Assembly: GCA_030220185.1 (NCBI GenBank)
Contig: JASPKZ010007537.1
Coordinates: 536,978 to 600,977 of the forward strand
Reading direction: 5' to 3'
Source: Diploptera punctata
Lineage: Eukaryota > Arthropoda > Insecta > Blattodea > Blaberidae
Length of the DNA: 64,000 nt
Shown here: positions 54,365 through 64,000 of the stretch, piece by piece
Layout: each line of letters begins with the position of its first letter
Numbering within the stretch: position 1 is the stretch's first letter
Notes under the pieces: generated by a model
What the model saw: only the letters and a program-made list of their open reading frames with translations
Databases searched by the model: none
Told to the model about the DNA's origin: nothing
Position numbers and translations under genes: made by a program

Positions 54365-55412
54365 GCTTTATTAGGAGTTACAGACCAAGTTAATTTAGTT
54401 ATCTTATTTGTCCATAGATGTCATTAATGGCATGCGGTCAACGTATCGACTCAATGAGACATCTAGCAGACAACTAAGGTGTTACTAGGATGTTGAGATC
54501 GGTAAATTATGCTTCGAGGCCTTTTTATTCAGATTTAAGGATGTTGCGAGCTTGAAAATCTTCAGAATCGGGACGCACAGCTTAAAGTCCCTCCCGGAGG
54601 ACTTACTTACTTATTCACTGGCACTATCGAACCCGTAGGTTCATGGCCGCACGGGCATAGGCTCTCCATACATCCCTATCCTGAGCTAATGCTTTCCAAT
54701 CATTCCCTGTATAATCTACTTACCTCAAATTATAGTTAATGTTGTTCTCCCACCTCATTCTTGGTCTACCAACTGGGCGTTTTCCCTCTGGCTTTCCTAC
54801 AAGAAGCTTTAATGCATGTCTTTCATTCCCCATACGTGCAACATGTCCTGCCCATCGCAGTCTACGAGACTTAACTGTTCTTATTATATCTGACTTCCTA
54901 TAAAGACCATGTAGTTCATTGTTAAGTAGTCTTCTCCATTCACCTGTCTGTTCATCTCTCTTTGGTCCAAAAAAGTTTCCTATAGTACTTTATTCTCAAA
55001 TACTTGTAATCTCCTTTCCTCCCTTAAAGTAAGAGTCTATGTTTCGCACCCATATAATATAACTGGTAGAATAATAGTTGTATATATTTTCGGTTCAACG
55101 TTTTTTGAAAGGAGTTGGGACATCAAGAGTCTCTGTAATGCATAATAGCACGCATTTCCAGAATTGAGCCTATGTTTAATTTCTTTGTGCATCTCATTCC
55201 TATTTGTGATTATTGTTCCTAGGTATTACTTCCTCAAAATTTCCCTCATTTGTCATTAGCTGTCCATTTCCATAATATAATGTATTTCTACGTGTGACCA
55301 TATATTTAGTTTTATTGCGTATTGGATTTTTCCATCCTAAAAAATTCCATCGACCCCGGCCGGATTTGAAACCGCGACCCTCGGACCAGGTGCAGTTACC
55401 CACCGTAGCCGA
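54365..55412 (-). mobile_element. SINE C split by LINE A
   Basis: SINE parts 54365-54601 and 55318-55412, interrupted at cggaggactt. Both halves are well diverged. Confidence 0.75.
54602..55317 (-). mobile_element. LINE A copy 11 in SINE C
   Basis: Complete 3' tail (complement of cagtgaataagtaagt) through to the KYMVTRRNTLYYGNGQ region. Frame broken. Confidence 0.85.
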
Positions 55413-56590
55413 TTTGTAAGAAAGTACCTAAGACAATAAGCCCAGCTTTTCCATCAGATATAAACGCTTTATTGGTTTCTCACATCAAAACATTCAACCA
55501 ATATTCCTAAACAACCTCTGAATGTTTATCGTTAGGGTTCGTTTCCACTCTGCATACATTTGTAATATCAACTTATATGAACTTGACAAAAAAAAAAAAA
55601 ATAGAACAGAAAGTTATAAATATGAAACAAAACTTTGCTGTTTCCAACTCGTTCATTTCAGAGTAGCTGGTTTTCTCTTAAATTTGCGACTATGAAACTA
55701 GAAATAAAGATTTTTTTGATGAAACAGTACAGTTTATATAATAGCTGTATATTCTGCGTTGCCAAGAAGGCTGCAGTATCAGATAGCACGCTTGTAGTGG
55801 AAATAGAGACGTCTTACTTTCATCTATATGTAAACTAGAGAAACATGACATGACAAAACAATTACTTGGAAAAGACCTTCTTCTTTTTCTCTTTCAACAT
55901 TGAAGTATACTACGTGCAAAACGAAGGCGACATGGTACTTACGAAAGCCATCCACAAAATATAGCACATTACGATGCGAGGTTGGGAAGTGGTTTTTACA
56001 AAATCGAGGAAAAATGTTTAAAACCTAGCGATAGCGAGGTTTTTAATTTCAGAGATTCTGTAAAACACTTCACAAACATGAGTTGTACATTATTTTTTGC
56101 GATATGGTGTTTTCAAAATAATAAATAGTGGTAAAATAATAACATCTTTGTTGGAAATATTTGCGTTCATTATAAAAAATTGACTGACGTTAACAGTGTG
56201 GGCAATGTTTATTAGTTGAAACAGCAGGAGGCCTTGAGAACAATATTGATAACATGGTCGCAAGTTCGTAATTATTGTTTTATATTGTTTCAAATAAATT
56301 TCAGTTCATTAAATTAACTTTACATTTTAAAATGCAGTGATTTGTTTCGTATAATGTATATTAACACTATCTTTTGGATATTTTCTGTCTATACATTGTA
56401 CGTGGTATACATAGAGGGAAGTGGTTTTACTTCCCGCACGTGGGTGTAAATGTAATATTACAGTATAGTTATTTAGGTTGGTAACCCCGAAATGTAGGAA
56501 GTTGAGCTTTCAATAATGGTCGCTGGTAAGTATGACACAACGCACTATCGTGCAAAAAAGTATATTATTCAGTCCTGAAGTGGAACTCCA
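55413..56590. other. Unassigned AT-rich DNA
   Basis: No reliable exon, repeat terminus or RNA gene. Confidence 0.4.
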
Positions 56591-56599
56591 CAACAGTTT

Positions 56600-56775
56600 C
56601 AATTTTAGTTTTGGATTAAGAACTTTCTTGGCGCACCACTATTATCATCATCGCCCATCATATAATGGGCAATCCCGCCTTCCAGGCGTCCCAACCTAAG
56701 AAGTGTGTTACAATTACGTCAGTGCCAGAAGAGAACACCAGAACTGTCGAAATTACAACTTGGGGCATCAAAAAA
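56600..56775 (+). repeat. Dispersed repeat T, copy 2
   Basis: Matches 46511-46700 and ends in an A-run. Confidence 0.6.
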
Positions 56776-56867
56776 AAAAGCTGTGATGAAGTTTCGATGA
56801 GTATGGATTCTTTACATTAAAATACTTGCAAGAATCCCTTAATAAAAACTGTAAGTTAGTTGGTAGT

Positions 56868-57541
56868 ATATAATGGAAATGGACAACTAATGACAAATGA
56901 AGGAAATTTTGAAGTGACTGATTTCAAGTATCTAGGAACAATAATTACAAACAGGAATGAGATGCACAAATAAATTAAACATAGGCTCAATTCTGGAAAT
57001 GCGTGCTATTACGCATTACAGGGATTCTTGTCTTCCCAACTCCTTTCAAAAAACGTTAAACTGAAAATGCATAAAACTATTATTCCCCCAGTTATATTAT
57101 ATGGGTGCGAAACATGGACTCTTACTTTAAGGGAGGAAAGGAAATTACGAGTATTTGAGAATAAAGTTCTTAGGAAAATGTTTGGACCAAAGAGAGATTA
57201 ACAGACAGGTGAATGGAGAAGACTGCATGGTCCTTAAAGGAAGCCAGATATAATAAGAACAGATAAGTCTCGTAGACTGCGATGGGTAGGACATGTTACG
57301 CGTATGGGGAATGAAAGACGTGCATGGAAGCTTCTTGTAGGAAAACCAGAGGGAAAACGCCCAGTTGGTAGACCAAGAACAAGGTGGGAGAATAACATTA
57401 ACTATGATTTGAGGGAAGTAGATTATACAGGGAATGATTGGAAAGCATTAGCTCAGGATAGGGATGTATGGAGAGGTTATGTTCGCGCGGCCATGAACCT
57501 ACGGGTTCGATAGTGCCAAGTGAGTAAGTAAGTAAGTAAGT
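56868..57541 (+). mobile_element. LINE A copy 12
   Basis: Starts at agtatataatggaaatggac, has several stops and a 30-bp deletion near 57225, but the last 69 codons are open (57304-57513). (AAGT)n tail. Confidence 0.85.
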
Positions 57542-58140
57542 AATATCATCCTAAATGACTTCGAGATAGAGGGAGATCACAATGAAGACGCACTGGCCAA
57601 TCGCATCTTGAGATCTCATAGGAACAGACTCAAACAACCTAACACCTAAACCTAAGTACGTTCATGACGATGATGATGAGGGTAAAATGTAAAAATCAAT
57701 TTTGAGAAAGCAGATTGGGTTCGTTAATCAAACATTTGATTTCTCCAACACTGTCCAAAATATGGGTTGTGTATGTACGAACATTTTTACGTTGACAGTC
57801 CTTCAATTTTTATTAAAAACGAAGTCATGGAGATAGAAATTTGGAATTTTATACCACTAGTGTTTGCCCATTGGTCGAAATTCGACAATAAATAACACGT
57901 CACCGCACTTATTGCCTCACTTTATATAAATTTTACATTGTTAGTTTTAAATTTATTTTATTTCATTTTATTTGACATTGTACTGGACATTTTATTATCA
58001 TATGTATATATTTGGAAATGGATTAACCATCTTAAGTTTAGTATTATATGCTTTGACATTCATTTGATGAATTACATTCTCTCTTTTGTTTTGTTTCTTT
58101 TGTTGTTGTTTATATAATAATAGTATAAAATAATAATACT
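57542..58140. other. Unassigned DNA
   Basis: 57550-57650 may be the edge of another LINE; otherwise nothing. Confidence 0.35.
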
Positions 58141-58463
58141 ATCCATTCCATCCATAGTAATTCTACCGGAGGGCAAGTCTTTCACTGCAATCATAGCATT
58201 TTCATACTATGCTTTGCAGCTTTACTAGGGAATTGTAAGTGTGGTAGCTTCCCGTTGTTTTCCACACCGGTTAAGGATGATGATGATGATGACCATATGA
58301 TTTCTGGGACAGTTTGGGCCTTATAGTTTTCCTGACATTTGTCTTACAGGTGAGGAAAAACCCCGATAAAAACCTCACCCAGAAAAACTGTCCCGACCGG
58401 GGATCGAACCTGGGCCCGCTGCGTGACAAGGCAGCACGCTACCTCGAGATCACAGTGGTGGAC
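58141..58463 (-). mobile_element. SINE A copy
   Basis: Near-complete minus copy with (GAT)n, B box complement ggatcgaacctggg. Confidence 0.88.
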
Positions 58464-58674
58464 TTATATATGTAATCAATAGTATTTATAGCAGAGTAAA
58501 ATGAATAATACAGGCATTAGTAGAATTAGATTCGTGACTACAGAGTGATATCTGAGCATCAGTTACACGATCAATTTGAAGAGGAGGGTCACGCAACAAC
58601 CAGATTAGGGAACTGATGCTCTCGCATCAATTTCTCATCTGGTCAAAAATAAAGCCTCGATAACATCAATGTTA

Positions 58675-59010
58675 ACTTAAATAGAAACATCTTGCAAAAA
58701 GAGCTAAAGAAGATAGACCAATGGATGGGACAAGAGCAAGAGGAAGACAAGCCAAGAGATGGATAGACAGTGGATGCACATCCAATATGTCTTCCTCCGA
58801 GGAGTGATTTGGGAAATAAACAGGATGAAAATCCTACAAATGAAGAATACCAAAGAAGAAGAGAGGGAGACCAAAGTTAACATGGAAGGAAAACATGAAG
58901 ACATTAATGCAAGCAAGAGGGCTAAGCATTGAAGATGTCCAAGATCGTAGGCTTTGGAGGTTTGGCACGGAAAGACGGCGGCAGCTGTAAAAACCCGAAG
59001 ATAGATAGAT
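58675..59010 (+). mobile_element. LINE G 3' end
   Basis: Frame TKGRGRPRLTWKENMKT-like (gagggagaccaaagttaaca), RRLWRFGTERRRQL and stop, tail gatagatagatag. Same end as 48957-49318. Confidence 0.7.
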
Positions 59011-59014
59011 AGAT

Positions 59015-59016
59015 TG

Positions 59017-59085
<69 letters not shown>
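59015..59085. repeat. (ATT)n microsatellite
   Basis: More than 20 units. Confidence 0.95.
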
Positions 59086-59086
<1 letters not shown>

Positions 59087-59216
59087 AATGCTGCAGAAAT
59101 GATGGTAACAGTAATGGATCTGACCTCGAAACCCGCCATTACGGAAAAGTTTTGGCGAACCGTTTGAAATATTTTGCGAAACCCCTAGGGATTCGCGAAC
59201 CATAGGTTGGGAAACG
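59086..59216. mobile_element. hAT right-end fragment
   Basis: Matches the last 130 bp of the hAT at 43678-45094 (gaaacccgccatta, gttttggcgaacc, ggttgggaaacgat). Confidence 0.72.
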
Positions 59217-60170
59217 ATATTCTAATCCAATCTAAAGTCGCATTTTTAAGAAAAGTTACTTACATTCTCTGCTCCAAATGTTCATATCATATATCTCATT
59301 TTGAATCACCACCAATAAATTTCAGTATTCAATATTAACAGGTTGAAACCGCTTATTGTTTAGAAAAACAGAGTTAGTTTCGTGTTCATGAAACTGAGGA
59401 CATTACAAAAGAGTAAGAATAATTTCTGCGAGAACTATTCACTGTTAAAACAACTTGTTTAAGATATAGGCCTACCTTCGCTCTGTTGAGCTGCATTAGC
59501 CTGGAACTGTTTAATAAATTTGCGTAAAACAAGAAGGGACGGCTTCAAAGCTCCATTTTTTGATTACATTTCACGCAACATTCTCGTAAAAACTCGCAGT
59601 TAAATTTAATTTTGATCTTTTGAAACTGTTACTGCAGACGTGGAAATTGAGACATGCTGGTTCGTTTGAACGCAGCTCACTTTCATAAAAACATACGAAC
59701 AGGCCATTAATGTAATGACTAATAATAAAGCGAATAAAATTCAACTCTTATTACGATATTGGAGTTAGCGTAATTACTGATTGGTATTTTAGTATTTGAA
59801 ATCAGACATTAATTAAAATTTGATAGCATTTTGGTTTATCTTAAGTAGCCTATAGGTATAACGTTCGGCCAAATCCATTTTTTAAAATTTTTATATCCTC
59901 CTATATTTTATATCTCCATGAACATAAAAACCCAATAATCTGTCCCGCTAGCCTGTGCCATATAGACAAGCACATGATGACGGGCCTTCCCGAATCTATA
60001 GTTAGCAGTACACCAGGCACACCGCGAAGGCAGGGCAAGACAACATAAGGCAAGGGATCCGGACAAGTAAAATCTGAAGCACATCTTGAGATTCGAAACC
60101 TGGCCACCATAAAGACCCCAAGAGACGAACCACGGTTCAATCAAGAATATAAATATCAAATACGTATATC
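59217..60170. other. Unassigned; possible LINE remnant near 60080
   Basis: 60075-60160 plus strand reads HLEIRNLATIKTPRDEPRFN, perhaps a LINE ORF end. The donor-like gtaggc and gtaagt (minus) near 59474 and 59256 lack good acceptors. Confidence 0.3.

Positions 60171-60203
<33 letters not shown>
60170..60203. repeat. (TA)n microsatellite
   Basis: About 16 units. Others: 60597-60641 (TA then GT) and 60940-60980. Confidence 0.95.
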
Positions 60204-60206
<3 letters not shown>

Positions 60207-60345
60207 GGCAGAGTCCCTACCTTCCACTCCGGCGACCCGGGTTCAATTCCCGGCGGGGTGGGGATTTTAAAAAATCTCCACTTTGGGTCTGGGTGTGTGT
60301 GCTGTCCCTAATGCTCACCTGAGTGCACATTTCCTAATAAAAAAA
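60204..60345 (+). mobile_element. tRNA-derived SINE fragment (family E)
   Basis: Anticodon/T-arm part (ctccggcgacccgggttcaa, ttcccggcggggt) followed by a body (ctccactttgggtctgggtg). The head is cut by (TA)n. Confidence 0.6.
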
Positions 60346-60389
60346 AGTTATATATATACACATATGGCATGATAAAAAAAAATAAATGC

Positions 60390-60545
60390 CTGGACGGGAT
60401 TCTGGGTCTGTACCCCCAGCGTGTTATCCAGTTCAAACAATTATTTTTCTTATATATGTATCATATTCTCCATTATTACTAGATGTCGCGAGAACTCGGT
60501 CTTCACTGCCATCTAGTAGCTGACTATAACAAGTAAGCAAATTAA
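60390..60545 (-). repeat. Second copy of the 31340-31529 tRNA-like unit
   Basis: Reads, on the minus strand, acttgttatagtcagctact, catctagtaataatggagaa and a decayed tRNA-like end, matching 31343-31529 in order. The tRNA part is clearly damaged. Confidence 0.6.
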
Positions 60546-60644
60546 AGAGAATATTTTTCTTTTTATAGCAGTGACGCTTTAAACGATTATTATAATTATA
60601 ATATATATATATACATATGTGTGTGTGTGTGTGTGTGTGTGTGA

Positions 60645-60938
60645 GGGGTCGCGCCATAGCGTAGTGGTAAAGGCACTGCATACAAGCCGGAAGGTCGAGG
60701 ATTCGAATCCCGGTGGGGTCAGGATTTTTAAACTGACTCAAACCTTCTGGCGGCAATATGGCCCTGGGGTCGACTCAGCCTCTAACGGAAAATGAGTACC
60801 AGAGGGATAAAGGTGGCCGTCACGCAGGGCTGACAACCCGGCTGACATCTAGTGCCGATTGTCTAGAAAAAGTGGGAGCCTTAACCTCCTACTACACCAA
60901 GGGCCTCCTTAGGCCTGTAGTGGGATCGCTTTACTTTA
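60645..60938 (+). mobile_element. SINE B copy 6
   Basis: Between (GT)n and (TA)n runs. A small deletion after accagag. Confidence 0.87.
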
Positions 60939-60982
<44 letters not shown>

Positions 60983-61369
60983 TCCATTTAAAATTAATAT
61001 AGGATAAGGCTTCATGGTTTATCGAATTCGATATGAGGTTATATTTTATAATTTTTACTTTAGTGTAGGGTCTGGAAAGATGCATCCTCAATATCCTTAA
61101 TATAAGTGAATCCCTATGCAATTATTTTAATTAAGAAGTAGGAAAATCCAGTTAAAATACTGAAATTAATATTATATCAATAATATAATAATATTATTAA
61201 TTGTGTAATCTGCTATTACAATAAGATTTGCTTAGCTGATTAATGTCTTAAACTATATTAATTTATAATCAATTGAGTTGGTGTTTACTTGATGAAAATC
61301 CATATTTATTAATTAAATAAAAATAAAACGTAGTTTTATTTGATTTTCATATTTATTATATAATTCAGT

Positions 61370-61402
61370 GACAGCTGTTTCGGTACACTGTACCTTCTTC
61401 AG
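61370..61402 (-). ncRNA. Hammerhead-like motif, copy M, minus arm
   Basis: Minus-strand copy with every core base intact. Both strands of this element could therefore give the motif. Confidence 0.47.
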
Positions 61403-61449
61403 ACATGTTAACAAATTATTGGAACACAATTCATAATTTGTTAACATGT

Positions 61450-61482
61450 CTGAAGAAGGTACAGTGTACCGAAACAGCTGTC
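61450..61482 (+). ncRNA. Hammerhead-like motif, copy M, plus arm
   Basis: Identical to the motif at 8327-8359: CUGAAGA, A, GGUAC/GUACC, GAA, ACAGCUGU, C. Its inverted partner is intact at 61370-61402. Confidence 0.48.
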
Positions 61483-61557
61483 ACTGAATTATATAATAAA
61501 TATGAAAATCAAATAAAACTACGTTTTATTTTTATTTAATTAATTAATATATTAATT

Positions 61558-61905
61558 CAAGTGGCAAATTTATTTTCACCGCTATTTTCGAACATATTTA
61601 TATTTTACATACAACCTAAAGTACACAAGGAAGAGTAAGGTTTAGTTTATACGCCATACCTCCTATACCCCAATAGCTCTTATACCTCAATCAACTAGCA
61701 CGAATATACAAAATATAAATTACAGGGGAATACAAATTACTTACAGTATAGAACCTAAAAATAAATTTAAATATTTTAATACTATTGCTATGCAACTTCT
61801 TATATACGAAAGCGAAGTAAACGCATATATAAAATCGTTAAAATCAGAATCCAGGAGCCCGAAATGCAGTATTTAAGTATAAACTCTAGAATTTGTGTTC
61901 CTATA
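61558..61905. other. No recognisable feature
   Basis: AT-rich, nothing supported. Confidence 0.4.
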
Positions 61906-62195
61906 TAAAATAAATTAGAATGCGCTGGCCATGTACAAAGGCTTTCAACAGACTGAGCATAAAAAAGGTGCTTACAGCAAGTTTTATGGGGAATAGACGG
62001 GTTGGAAGACCGAGGGAAAACGATGGGAGGATGGTATTAAGAAAGATGCTGCAAACCTACTTAAGTGTCGCAACTGGAGGCTTGCTGTGCAAAATAGAAA
62101 TGATTGGAGGCGGAAGTATTAAGGGAGGCCAACGCTCGAATTTGAGCCAATCAGCCATTGGTTGGATGGATGGATAGATATAAAAGAAAAACATG
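61906..62195 (+). mobile_element. LINE F 3' end
   Basis: Matches LINE F (KLEWVGHVQRLSTDQAPKKM region), continues through a frameshift to cggaagtattaagggaggcc and ends in (TGGA)n. Confidence 0.72.
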
Positions 62196-62429
62196 GACAT
62201 TAGGAAATATCTTAATGCTGACCCAGTCCTCAACAGTATGAAACACGAAGATGGTGCGAACACCTGAACATGCACCTGAAAAAATGCCCAATGACAAACT
62301 TTCAGCGTCATTTTGGTAGCTTATCCATAGGGTAAACGAGACATGGGAAGGGCAGGCTTAAATCCATGAAGGAATGAGAAGTTAGTGTTGTATTAAATAA
62401 GTAATTAAATAGAAGTTTACGGAACTATG

Positions 62430-63225
62430 ACCTGTAAATCAAAACAAGTCTTTGGATTTGCTGATGACATTGTGTTAATTGGAAGAATTATTACTTCCTG
62501 AAAGACATGTTTAATATCCATTAAGTTCATTAATAACATTTTGGTTTAAAAGTGAATGAAGATAAAACAAAATGCATGAAACTATACAAGAATGGAAGTG
62601 GAATACAACCCAATATAGTAATAGAAAATTATAATTTTTTAAAATATTAAAGATTTTACCCATCTCGGGCTCCATTTAAGACAACGAAAATATAAATGGA
62701 AAACGGAATAAAAAACATCGATAATGATGTTAACACAGTCTACTTCTATTGTTTTATCTATTTGAATAAAAAATGTTATTATAAAAATAAAACTCTTATT
62801 CGCCCAGTTGTCGCATTATGGTGCAGAAACATGGGACTATGACAAGAGCAGACGAAAATTATCTTCGTTCTCTCTTCGAACGGAAATTGCCAGGAGAGTA
62901 CATGGTACAGTATGTGTAATGAAATTGATTAGTTACAAGAAGGAGGGAATATTGTGAGAATTTGTTAGATGGTGAGGCTTAGGTATCTGGGTCACATAGT
63001 ACGAATGCAAGATAAAATATTTTAAAATTGTTTTCTTAGATGCTGGTTATGAAGGGAGGAAGATATGAGGCGAGAGGGGGATGGATGAACAATTTTGAGG
63101 CTTGCTATTTTTGGATCAGAGAATTGGTAAATGAAAGTTAAGGATTGAGGGACGATTGAGGGCTGCTGTGAGGAAAGCAAAGGTTGAATTATACCACAGA
63201 GATAGAAAAAGAAGCGAATAATAAA
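62430..63225 (+). mobile_element. LINE fragment, decayed
   Basis: FGFADDIVLIGRIIT (FADD site), LKVNEDKTKCMKLYKNGSGI, then stops; near the end RAAVRKAKVELYHRDRKRSE. Confidence 0.65.
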
Positions 63226-63790
63226 TTAAATATTTATAAAATTAATATAGTATACATTTTTTATACACAAAACACAGTTTATTACCCTGTTTACATACGT
63301 CATTATTAAGAATTTTAGGGTTAATTAATGCTATTTTCAAGCCACAGTTAGTCTAAAAAACATTCAGACTAAGTCTAAAAACACTGGCTCTTCCAACTCT
63401 TTGTCTGTTAGCGACGTTGGACATTGAAACAGAAGGATACACACTGACAGATCAAAAAAATTAAGACATTTTTGAGATATTACAATGTTTTTGTACACTA
63501 TGAAGTTTGTGTGTTGCGTTGCTTGTGTGGTGTGGGATGTTTGGTGATGAAGATGGTCGATCTCGCCATTTTTATTATTTCGACCAGGTTGTTCTACTTT
63601 TTTCGGAATCTAATCCAGTTAGGATTTCCTCTATTTGGGTGTGGGTCTGCGAGTCGACCACTGGCCACGAACACCTGTAACCCAGTATGATAGGGTGCGT
63701 ATCGTGATCAGTAACTGTGCTTCCGTCTGACATTAACAGCAATGATGATCCATCCATTCCATCCATCAGCCATCATCCAGCCATAAATGA
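63226..63790. other. Unassigned DNA
   Basis: No convincing ORF or repeat match within the window. Confidence 0.4.
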
Positions 63791-63795
63791 CATCC

Positions 63796-64000
63796 ATCCA
63801 GCAGAGAGCGAGGGAGCGCGAGCGAGCGAGCGAGCGCAGCGAGGGGAGCGCGAGCGAGCGAGCGAGCGAGGGAGCGGAGGAGCGAGCGGCGCGAGCGAGG
63901 AGAGCGAGCGCGAGCGAGCGAGCGAGCGAGCGAGCGAATCTTCTGAGCGAGCGAGCGAGCGAGCGAGCAGAGCGGAGAGAAGCGAGCGAGCGAGGAGAGA
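63796..64000. repeat. (GAGC)n-rich minisatellite, runs off the window
   Basis: Tetranucleotide gagc/gcga repeats with irregular ggga and agaga interruptions. Very purine- and G+C-rich against an AT-rich background. Confidence 0.95.

Larger units (their letters stand above)
61264..61547 (+). mobile_element. Penelope-like element copy M (same family as B)
   Basis: A 10-bp duplication (tatattaatt at 61254-61263 and 61548-61557) bounds the copy. It starts with the same 60 or so bases as copy B, then two near-perfect inverted arms with a centre near 61422. Much shorter than B, with no coding sequence. Confidence 0.78.

Noticed and set aside
59014..59205. Leu- or Ile-rich ORFs that look like membrane segments
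   Set aside because: They are translations of an (ATT)n microsatellite.
59241..59290. Donor-like gtaagt on the minus strand near 59256
   Set aside because: No pyrimidine-rich acceptor within a plausible exon length; an exon would be 5 nt or full of stops.

Overview
The window looks like insect nuclear DNA dense in transposable elements, most plausibly from a large, repeat-rich genome such as a cockroach or termite. That placement is inferred from multi-kilobase introns, arthropod-type LINEs, tRNA-derived SINEs, many Penelope-like elements, and PIF/Harbinger, piggyBac, hAT and Helitron copies. No prokaryotic features, CRISPR arrays, operons or rRNA genes were seen.

One host gene is visible. 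Four minus-strand exons (45371-45497, 32883-33360, 29588-30969, 14371-14953) have canonical splice sites, and all three junctions agree in phase. Together they encode about 856 residues of low-complexity, Pro/Ser/Arg-rich sequence with acidic patches and polyproline motifs. This resembles the cytoplasmic tail of a long neuronal adhesion receptor; an IgSF9/protein turtle-type protein is my best guess, not a firm identification. Upstream exons (ectodomain, membrane span) and the 3' end were not found, so almost the whole window is intron of, or DNA around, this gene.

The rest is a record of nested insertions. LINE family A, with an (AAGT)n tail, has at least a dozen copies. Other LINE fragments carry YADD or FADD reverse-transcriptase motifs or the usual C-terminal end. 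There are at least five tRNA-derived SINE families. Cut-and-paste elements include four PIF/Harbinger copies with TTA or TAA duplications, a piggyBac nest at 19478-22096, a second piggyBac at 28733-29422, a hAT with an 8-bp duplication at 43678-45094, a Tc1/mariner-type MITE at 53653-54328, and Helitrons.

The most interesting signal is a recurrent RNA-like motif in the fold-back Penelope-like elements. At least six sequence-divergent families share CUGANGA, one extra base, a stem-loop, GAA, a perfect self-complementary segment starting with A and ending with U, then A, C or U. This is the hammerhead ribozyme core with a helix III reduced to a palindrome, which suggests action as a dimer. In three families the motif overlaps the last codons of the Penelope ORF, one of which keeps a GIY-YIG endonuclease domain. 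A second notable element (10036-10579) carries two head-to-head tRNA-like genes and is flanked by a 12-bp duplication.
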